IMG/VR virus record: IMGVR_UViG_3300042946_001446
Location: 1 to 25,089 of that record
Reading direction: 5' to 3' (one strand)
DNA length: 25,089 nt
Source of the DNA: a virus
Translations under genes and position numbers: made by a program
The notes under the pieces: model-generated
Told to the model about the DNA's origin: nothing
The model's input: the letters and a program-made list of their open reading frames with translations, nothing else
Databases searched by the model: none
Shown: positions 1 through 7,756 of the stretch, piece after piece
Position numbering within the stretch: the stretch's first letter is position 1
Layout of the letters: each line of letters opens with the position of its first letter

Positions 1-1419
1 GCTGGTGCTCGAAAGGATCATCCGCCGGATCGGCGCGAGGTCTCCGCGGAAGGCCTGCGCGAGGTCCGCGGCGCCCGCGCGGGCCACCGCATCCACCGCA
101 TCATCGCCGAGGCGCGCCCGGTCGGCCGGCGCGGCCGCCAGCGCCATCAGAGCCGCCATCGGCAACTTCCCCGCCGCCCCGCCGGCGTCCACCCGCTCGA
201 TCGGCAGGCCCAGCTTGTCGCTGAGCTGCGGCAACCCGTCCGCCGCCACCCGCAGGCCCGCCTGGGCCAGCGACTTCAGCAGCTCGCCCGTCGCCTGGCT
301 CTCCGCCACCGAGACGCCGCCCCAGCTCACCCGCGGCACCCCGCCGCGCAGGCCGTTGATCTCGCAGATCTGGCGAAAAAGTTGGTCGCGCAGCGTGCCG
401 GCCAGCGTCTTCCCGTCGAACTGCCGGTAGTCGTCCCGCACCCCCGCCTGCGCATTGGCCACGCCCGAGCCCAGCCCGGTGGACTGCGCCTCGGCCGAAA
501 GGGTCTGCCCCACGATCAGCTTGCTGATCTCCCGCCGGCTCAGCGTGAAGAACTTCTCGAAGGCATCCCCCGACGTCGATGCCGCCGCTTGCTGCAGCTC
601 CACCGACGTGTCGCGCGAGACCACCAGCCCGCCGATCCGCACCGCGGCCGAGAAAGCCCGCTCCAGGAGCGACCGCGAGGCGTCGTCGCTCGAGTCGTAT
701 TTGCCCACGAGGAAAGGCGCCCCGTAGCGGTCCAGGAAGCGCGCCCACCAGTCGCGGTCCATCGCCCCCAGCAGCCACCAGAAAAGGATGCAGCGCATCG
801 GCCCGCCCCAATGGTCCGGCGTCGAGAGCAGGTGGTTCCGGTGGACGATGTAGCGCCGCGGGTCCGGCTCCACGCCTTGATTGTAGCGCGGCCACCCGCG
901 CTCATCCGTCGGCATGATCCGCAGCCGGCCCGTCGAAAAGTCCAGCAGCTCGTGCGGCACCGGCACCAGCGCATCAAGCACAAAGCCACCCGCCCGCGGC
1001 CGGTAGATCTTCTCCACCACCGAGACCGGCCAGAGGATCGAATCCTGCAGATGCGCCAGCGCCGGCAGCCAGCCGTTGAGGTCCTCGATCTGCCCGCGCA
1101 CCTCGGCCGCCGCCGCCGCGTCAGCCCCCTTCGTCTTGTCGAGGGGCAGCACCGACATCGTGTCGCCCAGCACCGCCAGCTTGCGCTTCGAGAACTCCGT
1201 CTGCACGTGCGAGTCCGAGAGCACCGTGTCGCGGTAGATGGCGAAGAGCTGCCGCACGTCCCCGCCCTCGGCCGAGCGCAGCGCCGCGTGCAGGCCGGCC
1301 GCGTCCAAGGTCGCCGCCGCGAAGCTCATCTCGGCCAGCGGATTGAAATCAGTCAGCCGCCGCACCGGCACCAGGCTGCGGAGGTAGGATTCAAGGCGTT
1401 GGCGGAGGGCGTCAAACAT
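1..1419 (-). CDS. Mu gp29-type portal protein (DUF935), C-terminus cut by window edge
   Basis: The frame is open from ATG at 1419 to the window edge, giving 473 codons without a stop. The sequence fits the DUF935/Mu gp29 portal family, which forms the dodecameric ring at the capsid vertex through which DNA enters and leaves. Visible signs are VLSDSHVQTEFSKRKLAVLG near the N-terminus, a Trp-rich core (residues about 210-235, HWGGPMRCILFWWLLGAMDR), then ISKLIVGQTLSAE and a segment matching the usual 'GQTLT...V..D...ADA..LA.TL...L' region. About 500 residues is normal, so little is missing. The start overlaps the terminase nuclease stop by 8 bp and has GGAG upstream at proper spacing. It is the last visible gene of the leftward arm, whereas its usual partner, Mu F, lies 17 kb away on the other strand. 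Confidence 0.93.
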   Translation of the reverse strand, partial: MFDALRQRLESYLRSLVPVRRLTDFNPLAEMSFAAATLDAAGLHAALRSAEGGDVRQLFAIYRDTVLSDSHVQTEFSKRKLAVLGDTMSVLPLDKTKGADAAAAAEVRGQIEDLNGWLPALAHLQDSILWPVSVVEKIYRPRAGGFVLDALVPVPHELLDFSTGRLRIMPTDERGWPRYNQGVEPDPRRYIVHRNHLLSTPDHWGGPMRCILFWWLLGAMDRDWWARFLDRYGAPFLVGKYDSSDDASRSLLERAFSAAVRIGGLVVSRDTSVELQQAAASTSGDAFEKFFTLSRREISKLIVGQTLSAEAQSTGLGSGVANAQAGVRDDYRQFDGKTLAGTLRDQLFRQICEINGLRGGVPRVSWGGVSVAESQATGELLKSLAQAGLRVAADGLPQLSDKLGLPIERVDAGGAAGKLPMAALMALAAAPADRARLGDDAVDAVARAGAADLAQAFRGDLAPIRRMILSSTS

Positions 1420-2119
1420 TGCGGGTCTCCGGCCGACGATGCAGGTAAGCGAGCGGGTTCTTCCAACGGCCATGCGCGGACTGCGCCCCTTGCGTGCCCA
1501 CGCCGGCTGCCGCCGCCTCCGCTGGCCCGCCCGCGCCCTCCAGCGCGTAGATCGCCAGCTTCAGCGCGTCGAAGCAGTCCCCGTGAGAGCCGTCAGCCGC
1601 CACCTCCGTGGCGAACGTCCCCCGGTCCCGCTTCACCAGCCGGAGGTCATCCCGCAGCCAATCCCCGCCGGGCAGCAGCATCCGCCCGTCCTCGACCGCG
1701 TTCACCAGCAGATTGCCCAGGAAGACCTTGTAGGTCATCGACTCGCCCAGGTATTCCAGCGCCTCGCTCGAGACGATCAGCTCCACCGGGACCAACGCGC
1801 CGAGCTTCCGCTTCAGGGCCGCCGCGAAAAACCGCTCGCTCGTCGCGTCAATGCACAGCCGCCGCGCCCGACGCGGGGCCAGCCGCATCAACAGCGTGGT
1901 GAGGATCGCCTCCGTCACCGCCGGGTCAGTCGTCTTCCACCGCAAGATCAGCCGCGCGAAATACTCCCGGCCCGTCCGCTCCACCACCGCCAGCGCCGAC
2001 GGGTTGCTCGTCTGCTTCTCCGTCGTCGCCACGTCCAGGCCGAGGCCGATCGCGCTATGCTCGATCAGCGGCAGCCGGGGCGGCACCACGTCCGCCAGCG
2101 AGATCCCGCGCCGGCTCAC
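1412..2119 (-). CDS. Large terminase, separate nuclease subunit (TerL-C, Mu gp28-type)
   Basis: This 235-residue protein corresponds to the RNase H-fold nuclease half of a Mu gp28-type large terminase, which cuts packaged DNA. The acidic active-site residues are all in place: D29 in GLGLDVATTE, D91 in LCIDATSE and D181/D184 in HGDCFDALKLA. The chosen start is a GTG whose last two bases form the TGA stop of the upstream ATPase gene (GTGA overlap). It is preceded by GAGGAGG seven bases away, which is a very good ribosome binding site. The nuclease is therefore made as its own polypeptide, probably by termination-reinitiation, not as the C-terminal half of one chain. No ATPase motif occurs in this frame. 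A sequencing error that splits one gene is the main alternative. Confidence 0.85.
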   Translation of the reverse strand: MSRRGISLADVVPPRLPLIEHSAIGLGLDVATTEKQTSNPSALAVVERTGREYFARLILRWKTTDPAVTEAILTTLLMRLAPRRARRLCIDATSERFFAAALKRKLGALVPVELIVSSEALEYLGESMTYKVFLGNLLVNAVEDGRMLLPGGDWLRDDLRLVKRDRGTFATEVAADGSHGDCFDALKLAIYALEGAGGPAEAAAAGVGTQGAQSAHGRWKNPLAYLHRRPETRNV

Positions 2120-3018
2120 AGCCGCACCTCCTCGGTCACATCTACCGCCAGGCAATCCGCCGTCACCCCGAGCGCCATTGCCCGGCCGATCGCGCCCAGG
2201 CTCAGCGCCGACTGACCGCCCGAGACAAAGCGCAGCCCGAAGTTCCGGTCCCACGCCGTCTTGTCGAACGCCCGCGCCCTGTGCTCCTCCGGCGAGATCG
2301 GCTGCCGCGTCTTGTCGTCGAACATCGGCACCCCCGCGGCCATCGCGTCGAAGGCATCCACCCGGTGGACCAGATAGCCCGCCTGCGAGGTGTAGTAGTT
2401 GCCCTTCGGGTTGACCGGGAACTCCTCCTGCGGCGGCAGCACCATCTCCCACGAGTAGTGTCCGTCATCCGGCGGCGGCGTCGTGATGCCCAGCAGCCGG
2501 AACTGAGGATTGCTCGACATGAACGGCAGCACCGCCTCGAGCACGTCCTTGAAGTCCGGCATCCGGCCGAACTCATCGAGCCAGATGTCCCCCGTCCAGC
2601 CGACCGCCGTGTCCGGGTTCGGCGCCACCACGATCGAGCGCGAGTAGGTCGTGCGGTCGTGCCAGATCCGCGTCTCCAGCCGCTGGTGCTCGAAGAGATC
2701 GCACACCGCGTCGAGATCCAGCCCGTCGGCGTTGCTCGTGAGCTGCAGGCCCTGTTGCTTCGCGGCATCACGGAAGGCCGCCAGCACCATCTGCCAGATC
2801 ACCGCCTCCTTGCGGATAAACTCCATGCCCAGCGCAATCGAGGCCGAGACGAACACCGAGAGCAGCCCGCGGATCTGCATCATCCGCCGCATCGCCTTCC
2901 CACCCGCGTGGAACGATTTGCCCGACTGCCGGCGCCAGTTCCAGAAAACGATGCCCGTCTCGTCATCCCAGAACGGGTCCACCGCGTAGGGCCGCAGTTT
3001 GATGATTGGTTCTTTCAT
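2116..3018 (-). CDS. Large terminase, separate ATPase subunit (TerL-N, Mu gp28-type)
   Basis: This 300-residue protein is the packaging motor ATPase half of a Mu gp28-type large terminase. A Walker A-like motif RRQSGKS is at residues 29-35. A Walker B motif DIWLDEF is at about 144-150 with the acidic pair D148-E149. ITTPPPDDGHYSWEM at about 178-192 fits the ATPase coupling motif. The chain ends after the ATPase domain (VTEEVRL, then stop) where single-chain terminases continue into the nuclease. ATPase plus nuclease add to 535 residues, close to an intact gp28. The last codons contain the GAGGAGG that serves the downstream nuclease gene. The start lacks a clear Shine-Dalgarno site. The small terminase lies 88 bp upstream. 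Confidence 0.88.
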   Translation of the reverse strand: MKEPIIKLRPYAVDPFWDDETGIVFWNWRRQSGKSFHAGGKAMRRMMQIRGLLSVFVSASIALGMEFIRKEAVIWQMVLAAFRDAAKQQGLQLTSNADGLDLDAVCDLFEHQRLETRIWHDRTTYSRSIVVAPNPDTAVGWTGDIWLDEFGRMPDFKDVLEAVLPFMSSNPQFRLLGITTPPPDDGHYSWEMVLPPQEEFPVNPKGNYYTSQAGYLVHRVDAFDAMAAGVPMFDDKTRQPISPEEHRARAFDKTAWDRNFGLRFVSGGQSALSLGAIGRAMALGVTADCLAVDVTEEVRL

Positions 3019-3106
3019 GGGAAAATGCGCGGGGACGGGACGAGTTCACCTGAGCAAGGCAGCGCTCGTTGGGGCCGAATAGCCGCCCGCCCCCGCAACA
3101 GTCGTT

Positions 3107-3775
3107 TCATGCCGGCGGCTCCGCGGCGGCGGCCGTCGGCCGCTCGCCGAACATCAGTTGCACCAGCTTCTCCATCTTCGCGCCGGCGTCCTCGCGCGAA
3201 GAGGCAATGGTCCGGGCCTCCTGGTCCGCATACCACTTGAGGAACCTCTCCGCCGTCTGCCGTTGGAAGCGGGCCTCGGCCAGCTCCAGCTCGCGGTCCT
3301 TCTGCGCGAGGCGCGCCTGGGCCACGCGGGCATTGATCGCCGAGGCCTCGGACGTCCGCAGGCTCGCCAGGGCGCCCACCAGCTTGCCCACGTTGTCCTC
3401 ATCGAGGCTTTCCAGCATCTCGAGGATGCGACCCCCGGCCACCGCGGCCGCGCCTTCGGAGACCCCGCCGCCGGCCTTGGCCAGGTCGAGCGCGTAGGCC
3501 GAAAGCGTCTTGAGGTTGTCCACCCGGTCGCGGCGGTTGAGCCAGTCGCGGTAGCCGCCCTGCCGCCAGTCGGAAAGGTTCTGCGCGGACACCGGCTCGC
3601 CCTCGAAGTGCTCGGCCAGCACGGCCAGCGTCTCCGGCTTCGCGTTCAGCCAGGCAAGGATCTGCCCGCCCGTGTGCCCGTCGTGCAACCGCCGGCACAC
3701 CTCCTCGCGGAGATCCGCGGGCAGGCGGCCGATCTTGCCCCGTCGGGCGCGCTCAGGTGCGGGTGTCTCGCTCAT
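3107..3775 (-). CDS. Small terminase subunit (Mu gp27-type, DUF3486-like)
   Basis: This 222-residue protein is placed directly before the large terminase, as in Mu (gp27 before gp28), and should recognise phage DNA and load the packaging motor. The N-terminus (GKIGRLPADLREEVCRRLHDG, about residues 13-34) matches the helix-turn-helix start of DUF3486-like small terminases. QNLSDWRQGGYRDWLNRRDRV (about 85-105) looks like the second DNA-binding helix pair. The middle is Ala/Gly-rich. The C-terminal third is a long charged helix (LAQKDRELELAEARFQRQTA, then FLKWYADQEAR) likely to drive oligomerisation. The family assignment is by pattern recognition and position. Confidence 0.8.
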   Translation of the reverse strand: MSETPAPERARRGKIGRLPADLREEVCRRLHDGHTGGQILAWLNAKPETLAVLAEHFEGEPVSAQNLSDWRQGGYRDWLNRRDRVDNLKTLSAYALDLAKAGGGVSEGAAAVAGGRILEMLESLDEDNVGKLVGALASLRTSEASAINARVAQARLAQKDRELELAEARFQRQTAERFLKWYADQEARTIASSREDAGAKMEKLVQLMFGERPTAAAAEPPA

Positions 3776-3779
3776 GGCT

Positions 3780-4334
3780 TCAGCCCTGCGCCTCGATCAG
3801 CAGGTAGGGGACCGTCTTCTGCCCGTGCCGGTCCATCTCGGCATAGACGAGGTTGAGGAACGCGTCCCACTGGTCCGGGTGGATCGTCTGGCACCCCAGC
3901 GAGCTGGTCGTCTTGCGGCCGCCGCGGTGGATGTTGATCGCCACGCCCTCCGACGTGCCGGGCTGCCCGTCGCGCCGCACCGGGAGCTTCTCCCCCGGCG
4001 TGGCCGGCCGTAGCGCCGGGTAGCCCGCGCCGCGCGAGATCCCGTGCCGCCCCTTGCGGTAGCGGTGCAGGCCCGGCAGCAGCGAAGCCACCCCCGCGCG
4101 CCAGGGCGAAGGGTCCGTGTTCGCGTTGAAGCTGAAGCTGCCGTTCGGCGAGCTGACGAAGATCGCGTCGTCGTAGATCCCGCGGTCGTTCTTGCCCCGT
4201 GCGCCCATCGTGTCGCGGTAGTAGCCGCGCACGCCGAGCAGCGCCGTCGGGTCGGTGACCTCGGCGCGGGACAGGATCTCCGCGACCATTTCACGCGGCC
4301 ACGCGGGCCGTGCAGGTGGTAGGATGGCGCTCAC
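3780..4334 (-). CDS. YkuD/L,D-transpeptidase-like lysis enzyme (putative endolysin)
   Basis: This is a 184-residue protein starting at GTG (4334); an ATG 15 codons later (MVAEIL) is possible. The key signal is AINIHRGG followed by SSLGCQTIHPDQW near residues 135-160. The His and the S-x-G-C arrangement resemble the catalytic core of YkuD-type L,D-transpeptidases, cysteine enzymes acting on murein cross-links. There is no signal peptide, so export would depend on the adjacent holin-like protein, as for a canonical endolysin. The position between holin and small terminase matches the lysis module of Mu-like phages, where a lysozyme normally sits. The exact bond cleaved cannot be deduced. Confidence 0.62.
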   Translation of the reverse strand: MSAILPPARPAWPREMVAEILSRAEVTDPTALLGVRGYYRDTMGARGKNDRGIYDDAIFVSSPNGSFSFNANTDPSPWRAGVASLLPGLHRYRKGRHGISRGAGYPALRPATPGEKLPVRRDGQPGTSEGVAINIHRGGRKTTSSLGCQTIHPDQWDAFLNLVYAEMDRHGQKTVPYLLIEAQG

Positions 4335-4349
4335 TTCGTGCGAGGGCGC

Positions 4350-4556
4350 TTAGGCCTGCGGCTTGCGCATCAGCTTTTCCGCGATGCTCCAGCCGAGGGC
4401 GATGAGCAGCGTCACTCCGGCGACGGCGACATCGCCGAGGTTGGAGACCGTGCCGTCCGTGAGGCCAGGCATGCCCTGGGCGACGAAGTAGCCGCTCAGA
4501 ACGGTGAGGCCGTGGCGGATGATCGGCCCGATGGAGCTTTTGACGAGTGGGTTCAT
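4350..4556 (-). CDS. Holin-like small membrane protein
   Basis: This 68-residue protein has two hydrophobic stretches: HGLTVLSGYFVAQGM (about 15-29) and DVAVAGVTLLIALGWSI (about 42-58). They are separated by a short polar turn, and the tail is positively charged (EKLMRKPQA). Size, topology and position just before the lysis enzyme fit a class II-like holin or a related membrane protein of the lysis cassette. The start is not preceded by a Shine-Dalgarno site but by a CA-rich leader (minus strand 4570-4553) that is identical over 18 bases to the one before the gene at 14928. The name holin is inferred from context and hydrophobicity only. Confidence 0.65.
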   Translation of the reverse strand: MNPLVKSSIGPIIRHGLTVLSGYFVAQGMPGLTDGTVSNLGDVAVAGVTLLIALGWSIAEKLMRKPQA

Positions 4557-4572
4557 GGTGTGTGTGGTGTTG

Positions 4573-4839
4573 TCAGGCCTCGCCCCGCTCGATGAGCAGC
4601 TCGCCCTCGAGCGTGGCTTGGTAGGTGGTGGAAGCGCCCAACGCGCCACGGACCTCCCGGGCGAACTGCCCGGAGACCAGCGACTGCAGGGCGGAAAGGG
4701 TCTCTTCCTCGGAGAAATCGAAGCCCGCACGGTTCACGCCGTTGCGGATCGCCGCGGGCGAGTGGGCCAGCAGGTTGCGTTCGGCCAGAAAGCGGAGGAC
4801 CTCGCGGCGGGCCTCCTCACGGCGCAGGGCGGTGCTCAC
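4573..4839 (-). CDS. Winged-helix-like small protein of the lysis/packaging module
   Basis: This 88-residue protein (STALRREEARREVLRFLAER...) has predicted helices, a helix-turn-helix-like centre (FSEEETLSALQSLVSGQFA) and a short strand pair at the end (ASTTYQATLEGELLIERG), as in winged-helix proteins. Mu-like phages commonly carry a protein of this size and build between the lysis genes and the small terminase; its role is not known to me. It starts with GTG, overlapping the upstream stop as GTGA, with AAGG upstream, so translation is coupled. Confidence 0.7.
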   Translation of the reverse strand: MSTALRREEARREVLRFLAERNLLAHSPAAIRNGVNRAGFDFSEEETLSALQSLVSGQFAREVRGALGASTTYQATLEGELLIERGEA

Positions 4840-5237
4840 TTTGCCACCTTCCCTTCCACGCGGCCGATCGAGCGCTGCAGCTCGGCGAAGCCTTGGGTCA
4901 TCATGCCGCGCAGCGCCGTCATGTCCGCCCGCAGCACGCTCAGCTCTGCCGCCCGATCATCCCGGGCGGTGTCGCACTGCTCCAGCACCCGGTCCTCGAA
5001 TTTCTGCACCGCCTCCTTGGTTGCGTAGGTCTCCGCGACCTCGCGGGCGAAATCCTTCAGCGAGTCCGCCGCCGACGCGCGCGGTTTGAAGTTGTTCCAG
5101 ATCGTCGAGATGCCCGCCCCCAGCGAGACCAGCACGCTTAGCCCCAGCAGAACGATGCCGAGCGCCAGGTATTGCGGCGGCAGATCGAAGACGAGTTTCG
5201 TGTTGTCCTGGGCGACAAACGCGGCAATGGGTGGCAT
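4836..5237 (-). CDS. Membrane-anchored coiled-coil protein (DUF2730/spanin-like architecture)
   Basis: This 133-residue protein starts at MPPIAAF. A single transmembrane helix (YLALGIVLLGLSVLVSLGAGIS, about residues 29-50) is followed by a long charged helix with heptad-like spacing (VAETYATKEAVQKFEDRVLE through MTQGFAELQRSIGRVEGK). This is the layout of DUF2730-type proteins in Mu-like phages and resembles an inner-membrane i-spanin without proof of function. The SD of this gene (AAGGTGCGC) lies in the arm of the hairpin at 5242-5295, so folding of the leader could limit translation. Confidence 0.68.
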   Translation of the reverse strand: MPPIAAFVAQDNTKLVFDLPPQYLALGIVLLGLSVLVSLGAGISTIWNNFKPRASAADSLKDFAREVAETYATKEAVQKFEDRVLEQCDTARDDRAAELSVLRADMTALRGMMTQGFAELQRSIGRVEGKVAK

Positions 5238-5241
5238 ATCA

Positions 5242-5295
5242 GCGCACCTTGCCCGCACACGGCGTCCGGGTCACAAAAGCGTGCGCGGGGTGCGC
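5242..5295 (-). promoter_or_regulatory. Long hairpin between tape measure and downstream gene, covering an SD
   Basis: GCGCACC at 5242-5248 pairs with GGTGCGC at 5289-5295. Inside it, CCCGCACACG (5252-5261) pairs with CGTGCGCGGG (5280-5289) apart from one mismatch; the loop is about 18 bases. On the transcribed strand the hairpin starts directly after the tape-measure stop, and its 3' arm contains the SD of the next gene. No U-tract follows, so it looks like a translation- or processing-control hairpin more than an intrinsic terminator. Confidence 0.45.
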
Positions 5296-6978
5296 TTAGA
5301 TGAACGCGCCCGCCGGATCGGTGCCGTTGCGCAGAGCCTTCATCTCATCCAAGAGGCCCTTGCCGTTCTCGTAGAGCTTCTGCAGCCACTTCTCCGAAGA
5401 CCCTCGCGCGGAGTCCGACGAAGGCCGGCCCATGATCTCGTCGAGCCGCGCCGTGTTCAGCGGCAGCGCCGGCGCCGAGTAGCCGCCCTCGGCCGTCGGG
5501 ACGAACGCGCGGCCGGAACGTCCGCCCGCCAGGAACATGTCGCCGCCCGCCCGCGAGGCCTGCGCAAGGTAGTCGCGCAGGCTCTGCCCGGGCGCGGTTT
5601 TGCCGGCATCGGCCACCGCTTGGGCCGCCTCGCGCAGCGCGGGATTGTTCACCACGCTGGCGCGCACCTGCGCGAAAGCATCGCCGATGATCTTGCCGCC
5701 CTCGGCCACGCCCTGGGTCACGGGCGACATGACAGCATTCCAGTCCACCTGCGCAAAAGCGTCTTCCGCCTTGCCCCGGGCCGACATCGAAGCCCCTCGC
5801 GCTGAGCTGGCCATGTCGCGCAGGCCTTGGGTGTCGGCCCCGAACTGGAAAGCCGTCGGCAGCTTGTCGATCATGCTCGCCACGGTATCCAGCAGCGCGG
5901 CCCGCACGGCGTGCGTGATCCCGAGGGCGCTTTGGAGCAGCGCCTTCCAGAAATTGCCGTCTCCCAGCAACGCCACGCCCGAACTGAACGCGGTCTTGAT
6001 CCCCACGCCCAAGAGTTGCACCGCCGCGCCGATGCCCGTGCTGATGTTGCCCAGAAAAATCTGCGACGCGCCCTGCAGCGCGATGCCCAGCGTGCTGCCC
6101 AACTCGCCGGACTGAAACAGCCCGCGCACCCCAGCCACGGCCGTGCCGATGGCCTGGCCGAACTCCTTGGCGATAGGTGGCCATTCATGGAGCAGCTTGG
6201 AGGCGTCCTCCAAAAGAGGCTTGAGCGAAAGCATGATCGGCTCGGCGAAGGCGCGCTGCAGGTTGTCCCACGCGTCTGACAAGGTCGCCGTCTTGGCCCG
6301 GAAGGTTTCGGCCTGGGCTGCCGTGTTGCCGAAAAACAAGCCGCCCTTTGAGGTGGCCGACCGGAAGGCCTCCTCGACCATCTGCGCAGAGATGCTTCCC
6401 GCCTCCATGTCCTTGCGCAGATCGGCCATCGTCTTGCCGGTCGTGCGCGAGATCTCGTTAAGCGGATTGAAGCCGGCGTTGATCAACTGCAGCAAGTCTT
6501 GCCCGGTCATTCGTCCAGCCGATGCAATCTGAGCGAATGCCAAAGTGAGGCCGTCCATTCGCGCCTGAGATGACCCTGCGATGTCTGTGAGCATGCGGAG
6601 ACTGGGCATGACCTCCTCGACAGCAACGCCGAACCCCATCAGCGTCTTCACATTCGCCATCAGCCCGCCTGTTTCCATTGGACTGGCTGCAGCAAGTTGC
6701 TTCACGTCTTTTATGAGAGAGGCTGCACGCTGCGCCGATCCCGCGAGAATACCCGTTTCGGCTGTAATGGACTCCATCTCAGCGGCCAGTCCGATGGGTT
6801 GGTTTAGCGCGCCCACCAAATCCCCGATCAAGCCCTTCGCCGAGGCCAGGCCGGTGGTGATGTTGCCGATGTTCGAGGCCACGCCGAGGAAGCCCCCCAG
6901 CGCCGACTTGGCCATCCCCAGCGGCCCGGTGAACCCGGCCGTGCTGAGGCCGATGGCTAGTTGCAGTCCGTCCTTCAT
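5296..6978 (-). CDS. Tail tape measure protein
   Basis: This 560-residue protein sets tail length and is threaded inside the tail tube. The diagnostic tape-measure domain is clear: LMGFGVAVEEVMPSLRMLTD, then GRMTGQDLLQLINAGFNPL, ISRTTGKTMADLRKDMEAG and MVEEAFRSATSKGG (about residues 110-220). Central hydrophobic helices (about 280-370) and a Gln/Ala-rich helical remainder follow. ATG at 6978 has AGGAG nine bases upstream. At 560 residues it is short for the family and would suit a short tail by the usual length rule. The first third (about 6300-6978) is less GC-rich than the rest, consistent with mosaicism. No tail tube or sheath gene is visible nearby, although those usually precede it. Confidence 0.9.
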   Translation of the reverse strand: MKDGLQLAIGLSTAGFTGPLGMAKSALGGFLGVASNIGNITTGLASAKGLIGDLVGALNQPIGLAAEMESITAETGILAGSAQRAASLIKDVKQLAAASPMETGGLMANVKTLMGFGVAVEEVMPSLRMLTDIAGSSQARMDGLTLAFAQIASAGRMTGQDLLQLINAGFNPLNEISRTTGKTMADLRKDMEAGSISAQMVEEAFRSATSKGGLFFGNTAAQAETFRAKTATLSDAWDNLQRAFAEPIMLSLKPLLEDASKLLHEWPPIAKEFGQAIGTAVAGVRGLFQSGELGSTLGIALQGASQIFLGNISTGIGAAVQLLGVGIKTAFSSGVALLGDGNFWKALLQSALGITHAVRAALLDTVASMIDKLPTAFQFGADTQGLRDMASSARGASMSARGKAEDAFAQVDWNAVMSPVTQGVAEGGKIIGDAFAQVRASVVNNPALREAAQAVADAGKTAPGQSLRDYLAQASRAGGDMFLAGGRSGRAFVPTAEGGYSAPALPLNTARLDEIMGRPSSDSARGSSEKWLQKLYENGKGLLDEMKALRNGTDPAGAFI

Positions 6979-6989
6979 CTTGGATTCTC

Positions 6990-7448
6990 CTACTCCAGCA
7001 CTCGAAGCTTGATCTTGATAGCCTCCTGCACTCTGCGTTTGGCCAGATCGGTCAGGCGACCGCTGCGATCGATGGGAAAAAACGGTCGGGCAGGCATGTA
7101 GCGTGTGCCCATTTGGTGGAAGCGCGCATAGTCACGATCCGTCCCGATGGTCACGCTCGACTTGGTGAGTTTGTGAATCGCGATGGACTGCCACATGGTC
7201 CCCTCGGCCTTCAAAAGCGCCGTCTTGAATTTTATCTTCGGGTCCCTCTCTTTCGCCGCCAGCGTCGATGCTGCGAGAGCCTGCCATGGCGCGGGGCGTA
7301 TGCCCGGATCATCAAAAGCCCTCAAAATCTGCGAGCGGATCGCCAGCCCTGCGGCCTCCAGAGCCGGCCGAGCATCACTCACTCGGGCCAACATCCGACC
7401 CAGGCGAGGGGTGATCGCATCGCGGGTCACATTGACGGTCACCATCAT
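6990..7448 (-). CDS. Mu G-type virion morphogenesis protein, copy 1 (leftward arm)
   Basis: This 152-residue protein belongs to the Mu gpG/phage virion morphogenesis family. It contains PALEAAGLAI, IRPAPWQALAASTLAAKERD, VTIGTDRDYARFHQMGT and MPARPFFPIDRSG. These features are shared almost word for word with the second copy at 19171-19620, but the N-terminal 30 residues and the segment around residues 70-85 differ. The product should act in head-tail joining or tail completion. It sits next to the tape measure, not to Mu F. Its DNA is less GC-rich than the second copy. The start could also be ATG 7445 or ATG 7469; 7448 or 7445 gives the better N-terminus. Confidence 0.85.
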   Translation of the reverse strand: MMVTVNVTRDAITPRLGRMLARVSDARPALEAAGLAIRSQILRAFDDPGIRPAPWQALAASTLAAKERDPKIKFKTALLKAEGTMWQSIAIHKLTKSSVTIGTDRDYARFHQMGTRYMPARPFFPIDRSGRLTDLAKRRVQEAIKIKLRVLE

Positions 7449-7461
7449 GCACCGGAGCCTC

Positions 7462-7509
7462 GCGCACATCTCACCCGCGCCTCAAAACACGCCGCGCCGG
7501 GTGCGCGGG
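7462..7509 (-). repeat. GC-rich inverted repeats upstream of G copy 1
   Basis: CCCGCGC (7474-7480) can pair with GCGCGGG (7503-7509), or GCGCAC (7462-7467) with GTGCGC (7501-7506). The two pairings exclude each other. The parts (GCGCAC, CCCGC, GTGCGCGGG) resemble those of the hairpin at 5242-5295, so both may be copies of one small element in the leftward arm. No U-tract is present. Confidence 0.35.
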
Positions 7510-7510
7510 A

Positions 7511-7756
7511 TCAGCGCACGTTGCGGCCCCGTGGCTGCTCGTAGCCCTTGCGGTTGCGAGCGTAGGCGATGTATTCGGCGTTGAGCGCCTCCACCAAGTC
7601 ACCGCGGCTCACCGTGGGGTGCGACTCCAAGCACTGATCGACCAGCGCATTGAACCGCCGCAGGTGCGATTCTTTCTCGCTGTCCTCGCATTGGCGCATC
7701 TCATAGAGAGTCGCCAGCAAACGTTCGCGAGATTCATTCCGCGCTCCCGAAGACAT
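7511..7756 (-). CDS. Small hypothetical protein upstream of G/tape measure
   Basis: I do not recognise this 81-residue protein. It is charged and mostly helical (SRERLLATLYEMRQCEDSEK; LRRFNALVDQCLES; SRGDLVEALNAEYIAYARNR) with a basic tail (KGYEQPRGRNVR). Its start overlaps the end of the 166-residue gene by 23 bp in another frame. A pair of overlapping small genes ahead of a tape measure is where tail assembly chaperones are often found. No slippery heptamer is visible in the overlap, and G copy 1 lies between, so this stays a positional hint. Confidence 0.65.
   Translation of the reverse strand: MSSGARNESRERLLATLYEMRQCEDSEKESHLRRFNALVDQCLESHPTVSRGDLVEALNAEYIAYARNRKGYEQPRGRNVR

Noticed and set aside
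7734-7756. Possible programmed frameshift between the 166- and 81-residue genes, as for tail assembly chaperones
   Set aside because: The 23-bp overlap has no slippery heptamer and the G-type gene lies between them and the tape measure.
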